Positions 7,087-14,477 of a stretch of 45,525 nucleotides of DNA are shown here, piece by piece. The notes under the pieces were generated by a model. The model worked only from the letters and a program-made list of their open reading frames with translations. It was not told where the DNA came from and did not search any database. Origin of the DNA: Ruminococcus sp. CAG:488 (GTDB taxonomy: Bacteria > Bacillota > Clostridia > Oscillospirales > Acutalibacteraceae); assembly GCA_000434055.1 (NCBI GenBank), contig HF999625.1, forward strand, positions 18,078 through 63,602. Direction: 5' to 3'. Positions within the stretch are counted from its first letter, which is position 1. Each line of letters starts with the position of its first letter. A program made the position numbers and the translations under genes.

Positions 7087-8805
7087 TTATACCGCCTCCT
7101 TGCTTGAAAGCTGGGATTCGCAAATATCACGGTATTCCTCACAGCTTTCAAAAAGCTCGTCATGCTTGCCGATTCCGCAAACTCTGCCATCGTCAAGCAC
7201 AATTATCATGTCGGCGTTCTTGATTGTCGAAAAACGCTGAGAAACAATGAAAACAGTCATATTATCCGTGTCCGACTTTATCGCACGTCTGAGTGCGGCG
7301 TCCGTCGCAAAGTCAAGAGCGGACGAGCTGTCATCAAGAATAAGAATTTCGGGCTTTCTGACAAGTGCTCTTGCAATTGTCAAGCGCTGAATCTGACCGC
7401 CCGAAAGATTCTTGCCGCCTTGAAGAATTTTGCTGTCAAGTCCATCCTTTTCGTCAACAAAGTCGAGAGCCTGAGCAGTTTTCAGTGCCTCAGTTATTTC
7501 CTCATCGGTTGCGTCGGGCTTTCCCCATTTCATATTGTCTCGAACCGTTCCGCTGACAAGCGCCGCCTTTTGCGGAACAACGCCTACCAGCTTGCGAAGC
7601 TCGTCAACATTGTAATTGCGAACGTCCGTTCCGTTGACCTTGAGCGAGCCGCCGCTGACATCGTAAAATCTCGGTATAAGATTGATAAGAGTTGTTTTGC
7701 CCGAGCCTGTTGCGCCGATTATGCCGACCGTCGAGCCTCTCGGAACGTTAAGCGTGAGCGAGTCAAGCGATTTTTCATTTGATCCTGCATATGTTGCGCT
7801 TACATGGTCAAATTCGACCGCCGTATCGTTCTCGGTCTTTATTCCGCTTCCGTCGTTGATTGACGGTTTTATCTTGAAAACGTCGTTGATTCTGTTTCCG
7901 CATGCAACGGATTTTGTAAGGTTGATTATGAGATTTGATAGCTTAATAAGCTCAACAAGAACCTGCGACATATAGTTGATGAGTGAAATAACCTCGCCCT
8001 GCGTCAGTCTGCCCGTGTCTACACGAAGTCCGCCGACGTAAATAATGAGCACGATTGAAAGATTGACTATAACATAGGTTATCGGATTGAGATATGCCGA
8101 GATCTTGCCGCCGTAAAGCTGCATATCCTTCAATTCCTCCGAGCATTTGTCAAAGTCCTCGATTTCCCTTTGCTCATGGTTAAATGCACGAATCACGCGC
8201 ACACCCGAAAGATTTTCTCTCGTCATCCTCATTACGGAATCAAGCCTGTTTTGTACTTTCTTATAAATCGGCACAGAATAGAACATGATGCCGAAAACGA
8301 CAACCGCAAGCAGAGGAATCGAAACGGCAAAAATTATAGCCGTTTTCGGATCAACCGTGAAGGCCATGACGACTGCGCCGATAACGATGAACGGTGAACG
8401 CAGGAAAAGCCGCAGAAAAAGGTTGACCGCTGTTTGCATTTGATTTACGTCCGCCGTCAAACGGGTGATAAGCGTTGATGTTCCGATTTTGTCGATCTCG
8501 GAATAGGACAGCGTGTTGATGTGACGGTAAAGGTCACCTCTCAGCTCCTTGCCGAATCCGACTGCCGCTTTGGCGGCAAAATATTGAGCAGTCAGCGCAC
8601 TGATGAAGCCTACAATCGCCAATCCGACAAGAACCATTCCCATTTTAAAAATGTAGGGCTTGTCCGAGTTTTTGATGCCTGTGTCTATTATCACCGCCAT
8701 TACCAGCGGAACAAACAGTTCAAAGCTCGCTTCAAGCATTTTGAACAGCGGCGCAAGGATGCTTTCTTTAATATAATGCCGCAAATACTTTATAAGATCT
8801 TTCAT
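7087..8805 (-). CDS. ABC exporter half-transporter (degenerate-site NBD), ATP-binding/permease
   Basis: 572 residues with an exporter-type membrane domain (1-310) and a nucleotide-binding domain: Walker A GATGSGKT at 364-371, signature LSGGQ at 467-471. The Walker B end reads ILILDDSSSALD, so Asp492 replaces the catalytic Glu, and the switch His is Gln523 (VSQRFSTI). This pair of changes marks the degenerate site of heterodimeric exporters such as TM287/288, where one of the two ATP sites hydrolyses poorly. The partner is the adjoining downstream gene. It starts 22 bp after the glycosylase stop, with GGGAG as ribosome site, so it is in one operon with the DNA-repair gene. Confidence 0.92.
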   Translation of the reverse strand: MKDLIKYLRHYIKESILAPLFKMLEASFELFVPLVMAVIIDTGIKNSDKPYIFKMGMVLVGLAIVGFISALTAQYFAAKAAVGFGKELRGDLYRHINTLSYSEIDKIGTSTLITRLTADVNQMQTAVNLFLRLFLRSPFIVIGAVVMAFTVDPKTAIIFAVSIPLLAVVVFGIMFYSVPIYKKVQNRLDSVMRMTRENLSGVRVIRAFNHEQREIEDFDKCSEELKDMQLYGGKISAYLNPITYVIVNLSIVLIIYVGGLRVDTGRLTQGEVISLINYMSQVLVELIKLSNLIINLTKSVACGNRINDVFKIKPSINDGSGIKTENDTAVEFDHVSATYAGSNEKSLDSLTLNVPRGSTVGIIGATGSGKTTLINLIPRFYDVSGGSLKVNGTDVRNYNVDELRKLVGVVPQKAALVSGTVRDNMKWGKPDATDEEITEALKTAQALDFVDEKDGLDSKILQGGKNLSGGQIQRLTIARALVRKPEILILDDSSSALDFATDAALRRAIKSDTDNMTVFIVSQRFSTIKNADMIIVLDDGRVCGIGKHDELFESCEEYRDICESQLSSKEAV

Positions 8806-8827
8806 ATTGTCTCCCTGTTTATGTTAA

Positions 8828-9646
8828 TTATATTATTTCCGTATTTCTTCGCCAGTGGAATAGAAATTGCTGTGCTATTCCTTCAACACCCGAGGTACAT
8901 TCGGGTAAACCGTCGGGATACATCTCGGCCATTATGCGCTTGACCCATACATCAACGGGAAAAGCCTCGATTCTTCCGCAGCCATAGAGAAGAGTACATT
9001 CGGCAACCTTTGCACCGACTCCCTTGATTTTTATCAGCTCGGCTCGGCAGACATCCATATCCTCCGTGGCAAGCATATGAAGATTTACCTCACCGCCGGC
9101 AACCTTTTGAGCGGCGTCGATTATGTATTTCGCTCTGAAACCCGAACGCAAAGGCGCAAGATCGTCAACGCTGCATTTTGCAAGCACTTCGGCGGACGGA
9201 AAACTGAAATCGCCGTTTCCGAGATAGTCACCGAAGGTTGCACAAAGCCTTTCTATAATTCCCTTTATTCTCGGTATATTGTTGTTTTGTGAGATTATAA
9301 ATGAGCAAAGCGCCTCCCATGTGTTCTGACGGAGAATTCGTATTCCGCCGTATTCACTTATCGCTCTTCTGAGTTGACTGTCCGTCTTCAGCTTTTCGCA
9401 AATTGCACCGTAATCACGGTCGAGGTCAAAATATGTCTGCCAGAAGTTTTCATCGGTGTCACCGATAACGGTTATTTTGTCTCCGTCCTGAATTATATCG
9501 ACTGCCCGCTTTTCTGCGACGCCGTGCCAGGCTCCGTTCGGCTTTTGTGCCCAGCGGAAGGCTTGTCCGCAGTCAAGGGTCAGGGCAATATTGAGGTTGT
9601 CAACTCCGTCGAAAACTATGCTGTCATCTTTAATGTAGCTTTTCAT
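8828..9646 (-). CDS. ogg: 8-oxoguanine DNA glycosylase/AP lyase (OGG1-like)
   Basis: A 272-residue HhH-GPD glycosylase. The N-terminal region has the OGG1-type LDCGQAFRW element; NNNIPRIKGIIERL matches the damage-pocket helix. The helix-hairpin-helix IKGVGAKVAEC supplies the catalytic Lys213, and FPVDVWVKR the conserved Asp232. The closing GIAQQFLFHWRRN is typical of OGG1-like bacterial proteins. It would excise 8-oxoguanine opposite C and cleave the abasic strand. AAAGGAGG lies about 7 nt before the ATG. It is the first gene of an operon with the ABC exporter. The next repair gene, endonuclease III, sits 0.8 kb away. Confidence 0.92.
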   Translation of the reverse strand: MKSYIKDDSIVFDGVDNLNIALTLDCGQAFRWAQKPNGAWHGVAEKRAVDIIQDGDKITVIGDTDENFWQTYFDLDRDYGAICEKLKTDSQLRRAISEYGGIRILRQNTWEALCSFIISQNNNIPRIKGIIERLCATFGDYLGNGDFSFPSAEVLAKCSVDDLAPLRSGFRAKYIIDAAQKVAGGEVNLHMLATEDMDVCRAELIKIKGVGAKVAECTLLYGCGRIEAFPVDVWVKRIMAEMYPDGLPECTSGVEGIAQQFLFHWRRNTEII

Positions 9647-9813
9647 GCCGGCCTCCTTTGCGTTAATACAATGAAAAGTTTGGTCTTTGAAAAAATATTC
9701 ATTTTGTAACCTTTTGTCACAAAGTTCTTGTCAAGCTTTTTTTAAACTCTGTTTTGCACAAAGATTTATTAAATTTTGAGCAAAAATTCCCACTTTTTAT
9801 AACAAAAAAATAC

Positions 9814-9842
9814 TTGACAAAGTCCAACTGCAATTGTTAAAT
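9814..9842 (+). promoter_or_regulatory. Putative sigma-A promoter upstream of the DnaA-box-like cluster
   Basis: TTGACA (9814-9819), a 17-bp spacer and TTAAAT (9837-9842). A transcript from here would run through the whole TTTTCCACA cluster before reaching the small membrane-protein gene. Confidence 0.5.
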
Positions 9843-9859
9843 AATTAACAAAAACCGTG

Positions 9860-9996
9860 TTTTCCACGGGTAAAAATGTGGAAAAATGCGTAAAATCAAC
9901 GTTTTCAAAGGCAGTTATCCACACTTTCCACATAGTTTTCCACCGATTTTATGAAAAGATTAAAGTTTTCCACACTTCCACAAAAAACGTGGAAAA
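9860..9996. promoter_or_regulatory. Cluster of DnaA-box-like 9-mers
   Basis: Eight TTCCAC-core or TATCCAC-core sites fall in 137 bp. TTATCCACA at 9915-9923 is a perfect DnaA box. TTTTCCACA occurs at 9966-9974 and, inverted, at 9877-9885 (one mismatch). CTTTCCACA (9924-9932), TTTTCCACG (9860-9868, and inverted at 9988-9996), TTTTCCACC (9936-9944) and ACTTCCACA (9974-9982) are weaker. AT-rich DNA lies directly upstream (9720-9850). The arrangement resembles an origin or a DnaA-binding regulatory site, but no dnaA, dnaN or rpmH gene is near. Confidence 0.5.
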
Positions 9997-10103
9997 TGTT
10001 ACAAGATGTCGTTTTCGGTCGTGATTTATTCATTTTGTCCTGCATAAAAATCATTCCGAATGACAACAATAAAAGGGAAAAAACAAGCGAAAGCAGGGAT
10101 AGT

Positions 10104-10370
10104 TTGATTAAGGGAGTAAATCATCAGGTCGTTGAGGTTACCAAACCGACCTGTGAATATTTTGAACGTGTTATATTTTTCGTCAAGCCCGAGTTTTCTC
10201 AGGTAAGCGAGGGAACGCTCAGGGAACGGGCGGGAAAAATCGCAGGAGAAACGGGTGCACCGCCGCCGACAAAGCTGAAACGTAACAGGTTGATTATTGC
10301 CGTAAAACTTGCGGTTTCCGCAATTTCAGGAGCGGCCGTTGCATTGGCGATCAGTCGATTCATATTTTAA
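10104..10370 (+). CDS. Small C-terminally membrane-anchored protein, unknown function
   Basis: The 88-residue reading starts at TTG 10104 (AGGGA 5 nt before it) and includes VVEVTKPTCEYFERVIFFVK, a charged middle, and one C-terminal hydrophobic helix (IIAVKLAVSAISGAAVALAI) two to five residues from the end, so it looks tail-anchored with the bulk in the cytoplasm. The frame is open back to ATG 9951, which would give 139 residues, but the extra part is encoded by the DnaA-box-like DNA and has no good ribosome site. I do not recognise a named family, though the short FERVIFFVKPEF segment looks like a conserved domain core. Convergent with endonuclease III and sharing a terminator with it. Confidence 0.5.
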   Translation: MIKGVNHQVVEVTKPTCEYFERVIFFVKPEFSQVSEGTLRERAGKIAGETGAPPPTKLKRNRLIIAVKLAVSAISGAAVALAISRFIF

Positions 10371-10398
10371 AAAGCTAATCTGACGAAGCTTTTAACTT

Positions 10399-10447
10399 TA
10401 AGAGCAATATCGTATATTTTAATTATGCGATGTTGCCTTATTTTTTT
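10399..10447 (+). terminator. Terminator hairpin with GTTGCCTTA arm (family copy 1)
   Basis: Left arm 10399-10416 pairs with 10424-10440 (one bulge, two G-U pairs), followed by seven T residues at 10441-10447. It ends the small membrane-protein gene; the right arm contains the stop codon of the convergent endonuclease III gene. The arm GCGATGTTGCCTTA recurs at 18847 and 27481. Confidence 0.7.
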
Positions 10448-11067
10448 GCCGATTTGCAAAAGTCCGCCATACAGCATTTTTCACAGGCAGGACGCCTTGC
10501 AACGCACACGGCTCTGCCGTGGAGGACACAGCGATGACAAAAATCATTGCTTTCCTCCGGCGGAAGCAGTTTACGCAACGCTGTTTCAACCTTAAAAGGA
10601 TCTTTTGTCTCGACAAGACCGAGGAGGTTGCTTATACGAATAAGGTGAGTATCGGCAACAACGGCAGGCTTGCCGAATATGTCGCCGCAAATCAAATTTG
10701 CCGTTTTTCTGCCGACTCCCGGCAGAGAGGTCAGATCCTCAATGTTGTCCGGAACCATGCCTCCAAAATCGGAAAGAATTTTTTGCGCCATGCCGATAAT
10801 GTCCTTAGCCTTGGTGCGATAAAAGCCGCATGAGCGGATAATCTCCTCAACATCGGCAACGTCAGCCTCGGCAAATGCTTCGACTGTAGGATATTTTTCA
10901 AAGAGTGCAGGCGTAACGATATTCACACGAGCGTCCGTGCACTGGGCAGAAAGTCTCGTCGCAACAAGAAGCTGAAAATCATTTTTATAATTCAGAGAGC
11001 AAATTGCGTCGGGATACTCTTTTTTGAGAGCCTCAACACAAAGCAGGGCTCTTTGCTTTTTTATCAT
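10438..11067 (-). CDS. nth: Endonuclease III (DNA glycosylase/AP lyase)
   Basis: The 209-residue length and all signature parts match Nth. The helix-hairpin-helix LPGVGRKTAN holds catalytic Lys121, VVADTHL holds Asp139, and the C-terminal 4Fe-4S loop has C188-x6-C195-x2-C198-x5-C204. It removes oxidised pyrimidines and nicks the abasic site. The N-terminal FQLLVATRLSAQCTD is the usual first conserved block. The stop codon lies in a terminator arm shared with the convergent small gene. A promoter-like TATAAT (11174-11179 on the minus strand) and a strong leader hairpin precede the gene. Confidence 0.95.
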   Translation of the reverse strand: MIKKQRALLCVEALKKEYPDAICSLNYKNDFQLLVATRLSAQCTDARVNIVTPALFEKYPTVEAFAEADVADVEEIIRSCGFYRTKAKDIIGMAQKILSDFGGMVPDNIEDLTSLPGVGRKTANLICGDIFGKPAVVADTHLIRISNLLGLVETKDPFKVETALRKLLPPEESNDFCHRCVLHGRAVCVARRPACEKCCMADFCKSAKK

Positions 11068-11129
11068 AACCTCACACCTTCCCTGAAAGGTAAAATTCCG
11101 TTAAATGAATTGATTTTTGCAGCAAATTG

Positions 11130-11202
11130 CCGCCGAGGGATTTAAAATGCTTTGATCGGCGGAAATTTAAAATATTATACTACATTATTTAACTAAAATA
11201 AA
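11130..11202 (-). promoter_or_regulatory. Promoter and 5' hairpin of endonuclease III; content of the 355-bp gap
   Basis: The intergenic stretch 11068-11422 holds two things I can support. On the minus strand TTTATT (11197-11202), 17 bp, TATAAT (11174-11179) is followed within about 5 nt of the expected start by a perfect 7-bp stem CCGCCGA/TCGGCGG (11156-11162 with 11130-11136, 19-nt loop). On the plus strand a separate promoter at 11360-11388 serves the SEDS gene. The remainder shows nothing definite. Confidence 0.5.
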
Positions 11203-11359
11203 GGGCTTTGCGGATAATTCAGCGGTATTTTTGAACCGTGAACGGTGGCCGAAAAAAAGTGAAGTTAATCCTCGGTTATTGCTTTTTTATCGTTTTCAAA
11301 TTATATTTATAACATGAAAAAGAAATTCAGCCGTCAAATGTAAAATAATTCCAAATATA

Positions 11360-11388
11360 TTGAGATTTCCCGACAAATGCGTTATAAT
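11360..11388 (+). promoter_or_regulatory. Sigma-A promoter for the SEDS-PBP operon
   Basis: TTGAGA (11360-11365), 17 bp, TATAAT (11383-11388). Transcription would start near 11395, with AGGGGG at 11411-11416 and the GTG start at 11423. Confidence 0.75.
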
Positions 11389-11422
11389 AAATTGATTTAT
11401 TATACTCACAAGGGGGAATTAT

Positions 11423-12910
11423 GTGAGCGGAGAAAAACTGAACAATAAGTTCCACTGGGGATTTGCGCTTATCCTCGTTACAATATTTCAAGTGTTGACC
11501 GGAACAGTGGTAATAACCGCCAACGGTTTCAACAGCACTCTGTTTGCTATCTTTGCAGGTTATATTCTTCTTGAATGGGCTTATTTTATCATTGCTTCTA
11601 TTTTTTGCGGACAGAATAACTTTGAGCTTGAGATAATCGGTTTCCTCTTCTCGGGCATCGGTCTGACGAATGTTGCCACAGTTGATAACGACTATGCGCT
11701 CAAACAGATCGTTGCCATTGCGCTCGGACTGATTCTGTTTATCTTCATGCTCGCGGTTATGCGCCGCACAGATATCGTCATGAAGCTGCGAATGCCCGTT
11801 GCCTTTGCGGCGGTCGGACTGCTCGTCGCCAACCTTGCGCTTGCAAAATATACGAACGGTGCGCTTAACTGGATCACAATAGGCGGCATATCAATTCAGC
11901 CGTCCGAATTTGTCAAGCTTGCGTTTATCTTTGTCGGAGCGGCGTCGCTGGACAAGCTTCAAAGTGCACGAAGCCTTACTAAATATCTTATATTCTCCTT
12001 CGGCTGCGTCGGTGCGCTTTTCCTCATGAAGGACTTCGGCACCGCATTGATTTTCTTCTTCACCTTTATAGTAATTGCATTCATGCGCTCGGGTGACGTC
12101 AGAACGATTGCACTTGTATGCGTTGCGGCTTTACTCGGCGCAATAATGATCGTATATTTCAAACCGCATGTTGCCGCCCGATTCAAGGCATACCGTCATA
12201 TCTGGGAGCTTATCAATGACGAAGGCATGCAGCAGACGAGAACTCTTATTTATTCGGCAAGCGGCGGTCTTTTCGGTCTCGGAATAGGCAAGGGTATGCT
12301 GAGAAATGTTGTTTTCGCCTCGACCGACCTTGCGTTCGGAATGATATGCGAGGAATGGGGCATGATAGTCGGTCTGACTATAGTTATCACATATGCTTTT
12401 ATTCTTCTTTATGCAATCAAGGTTGCGAGAAACACCCGCTCGGCTTTCTATGCAATCACAGCTTGCGCGGCGGCAGGACTTTTGCTGTTCCAGACAAGCC
12501 TGAATATTTTCGGCGTAACGGATATACTTCCGTTTACGGGAGTTACTCTTCCGTTCATCAGCCGAGGCGGATCCAGCGTTATTTCCTCATGGGGCATGCT
12601 TGCGCTGATAAAATCGGCAGATATCAGAACCTATCCAAAGCTTTCCAAGACTATACTCCCCGATCATCCGCTTTATCCGCCCAATATAATGATAGGCAAG
12701 AGATCCAAGCGAAAGGTATATGTTCCGCCGGTTGTTGAGCAGCCGGTCAGAGTCAAAAGCTCCGCAGCGGATGTGCCTATAAGCAAAAAACGGACACAGC
12801 AAGCCGGCAGGGGCGATGTTCCCATAAGCAAAAAGAGAACAACCTCTGCTCAGAATTCAAAGGACATTCCGATATCACGGAAGAAATCCGGGAACGGGAG
12901 GGCTAAATAA
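11423..12910 (+). CDS. SEDS family peptidoglycan glycosyltransferase (RodA/FtsW/SpoVE type)
   Basis: 495 residues with about ten membrane segments. The family marks NWITIGGISIQPSEFVKLAF, LMKDFGTALIFF, ASTDLAFGMICEEWG and LPFTGVTLPFISRGGSS are all present. SEDS proteins polymerise lipid II into glycan strands together with a cognate class B PBP, which here is the next gene (stop TAA directly followed by ATG). The start is GTG 11423, 6 nt after AGGGGG; the overlapping ATG at 11421 is followed at once by a stop. Residues after about 415 form a basic cytoplasmic tail with three near-copies of DVPISKKR, unusual for the family. Whether the protein serves elongation, division or sporulation cannot be decided here. 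Confidence 0.92.
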   Translation: MSGEKLNNKFHWGFALILVTIFQVLTGTVVITANGFNSTLFAIFAGYILLEWAYFIIASIFCGQNNFELEIIGFLFSGIGLTNVATVDNDYALKQIVAIALGLILFIFMLAVMRRTDIVMKLRMPVAFAAVGLLVANLALAKYTNGALNWITIGGISIQPSEFVKLAFIFVGAASLDKLQSARSLTKYLIFSFGCVGALFLMKDFGTALIFFFTFIVIAFMRSGDVRTIALVCVAALLGAIMIVYFKPHVAARFKAYRHIWELINDEGMQQTRTLIYSASGGLFGLGIGKGMLRNVVFASTDLAFGMICEEWGMIVGLTIVITYAFILLYAIKVARNTRSAFYAITACAAAGLLLFQTSLNIFGVTDILPFTGVTLPFISRGGSSVISSWGMLALIKSADIRTYPKLSKTILPDHPLYPPNIMIGKRSKRKVYVPPVVEQPVRVKSSAADVPISKKRTQQAGRGDVPISKKRTTSAQNSKDIPISRKKSGNGRAK

Positions 12911-14281
12911 ATGAGAAATACCACAAGACGTGCCTTTGTTCTTTACTTCGTTATAGTTGCATTTTTCTGCGGACTCGGATTCATGATGTACAATTTCTTT
13001 GTTCACGGCTCAGAATGGACGTCAAATCTTGTTAATCAGCATATTTATAAAAACGGCGAAATTTCCAGTGCCGGTACGATTTTTGACCGTAACGGAACAA
13101 AACTCGTTTATTCGGAGGACGGTGTACGAATTTATAACGATGACAAAACAATTCGCAAAGCCATGCTTCATGCTGTCGGTGACAATTCATCTTTCATCGC
13201 AACCGGAGTTCAGTATGTTTATAGTTCAAAGCTTTCGGGCTACGACTTTGTGAACGGTGTTTACAACCTGAAAAAATATAACAGAGGTAATGACATAAAT
13301 CTCACCCTCGACGCCGATATATGTAAAACCGCTTACGAAGCAATGGACGGCAGGAAAGGAACCATAGCCGTTTACAATTACAAAACCGGCGCTATGGTCT
13401 GCATGGTTTCAACACCTTCATATGATCCTCAGAACAAGCCGGACGATATTGATGAAAATTCCGATGAATATGAGGGCGTTTACCTCAATCGCTTTGTTTC
13501 GGGACTGTACACCCCCGGCTCCATATTTAAAGTCGTTACCGCTATCAGTGCGATTGAAAATATTCCCGACATATATTCACAGACCTTTGAGTGCACGGGC
13601 GAATATGCAACGGGTGACGGCAAAATCATATGCAGCGGCGTTCACGGCACCGTCGATTTTGAGGAAGCGCTTAACCATTCCTGTAACTCCGCTTTTGCAC
13701 AGATTGCAATTCAGCTCGGTCAATCAAAGCTGATGCAGACAGCAGGAGAGCTCGGCTTCAACACCAAAGAGGACATGGATCAGATAACCGTTTCCGCAAG
13801 CCGCTTTGACGTCAGTAAAACCACAAAAACCGACCTTGGCTGGGCAGGTATAGGTCAGTACACCACAATGGTAAATCCCTATCATATGCTCACAATAATG
13901 GGAGCAATCGCAAACAACGGCGTTGCAACAAAGCCTTATTTTGTCCAAAACATGGTCTCCCCCGACGGCAAGATCAACGTTATCGGAAAAACCGCCGTGA
14001 ACAAAACCGTAAACATAACTCCCGAGATAGCGGCACAGATGAAAAAGCTTCTTCGTTCAAACGTTGTGAATTATTATTCCGATTCAACCTTCCCCGGGCT
14101 CAAGATGTGCGGAAAGACGGGCACCGCAGAGGTTGAGGGCGGCTCGCACGCATGGTTTGTCGGCTTTTCTCAGCGTGAGGACGCACCGTACGCCGTTATC
14201 TGCGTTGTTGAAAAATCCGGATCGGGTCTCTCGGTTGCCGGCGAGGTCGTGAACGAGGTCATGCAGGAGGTCTGCAATTAA
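12911..14281 (+). CDS. Class B penicillin-binding protein, transpeptidase (PbpA/FtsI-like)
   Basis: 456 residues with one N-terminal membrane helix (about 8-30), a short pedestal starting AGTIFDRNGTKL at 54-65, and the transpeptidase domain from about 150. The active-site motifs are SIFK (Ser204, Lys207), SCN (257-259) and KTG (402-404). It cross-links peptidoglycan stems outside the membrane and is the expected partner of the SEDS protein encoded just before. At 456 residues it is short for class B PBPs, like the PbpA group found beside RodA-type genes. A perfect 14-bp palindrome directly follows the stop codon (14282-14295), without a T-tract. Confidence 0.93.
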   Translation: MRNTTRRAFVLYFVIVAFFCGLGFMMYNFFVHGSEWTSNLVNQHIYKNGEISSAGTIFDRNGTKLVYSEDGVRIYNDDKTIRKAMLHAVGDNSSFIATGVQYVYSSKLSGYDFVNGVYNLKKYNRGNDINLTLDADICKTAYEAMDGRKGTIAVYNYKTGAMVCMVSTPSYDPQNKPDDIDENSDEYEGVYLNRFVSGLYTPGSIFKVVTAISAIENIPDIYSQTFECTGEYATGDGKIICSGVHGTVDFEEALNHSCNSAFAQIAIQLGQSKLMQTAGELGFNTKEDMDQITVSASRFDVSKTTKTDLGWAGIGQYTTMVNPYHMLTIMGAIANNGVATKPYFVQNMVSPDGKINVIGKTAVNKTVNITPEIAAQMKKLLRSNVVNYYSDSTFPGLKMCGKTGTAEVEGGSHAWFVGFSQREDAPYAVICVVEKSGSGLSVAGEVVNEVMQEVCN

Positions 14282-14393
14282 CACAACATGTTGTGAGTAA
14301 AGAAACAAACTATACTAAAACAAAAAAATTATTAAAATATTTTTATGAAAAAGTGAATATATTTCTAAAGAAGAACTATAAAAATCTTTTTCG

Positions 14394-14429
14394 TGCTATA
14401 ATAATAAAAAAGCGAAGTGTTCCCTTCGC
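14394..14429 (+). promoter_or_regulatory. Extended -10 promoter and 5'-terminal hairpin of the secreted protein gene
   Basis: TGCTATAAT (14394-14402) is an extended -10 element without a good -35. The expected start near 14409 is followed directly by a 6-bp stem GCGAAG/CTTCGC (14412-14417 with 14424-14429), placing a hairpin at the mRNA 5' end, as seen in stabilised messages. Confidence 0.55.
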
Positions 14430-14477
14430 AAAATAAAAAGCATGAAAATGCAAAAAACAAAAAGGAGAGATTTTTTC

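Noticed and set aside
9720..9996. Chromosomal replication origin (oriC)
   Set aside because: The boxes are suggestive, but dnaA, dnaN, rpmH and parAB-type genes are absent from the window and gene orientation does not switch cleanly here.
9951..10103. N-terminal extension of the tail-anchored protein from ATG 9951
   Set aside because: The extra codons are made of the DnaA-box-like DNA, there is no ribosome site before the ATG, and a TTG with AGGGA lies at 10104. Kept only as an alternative.
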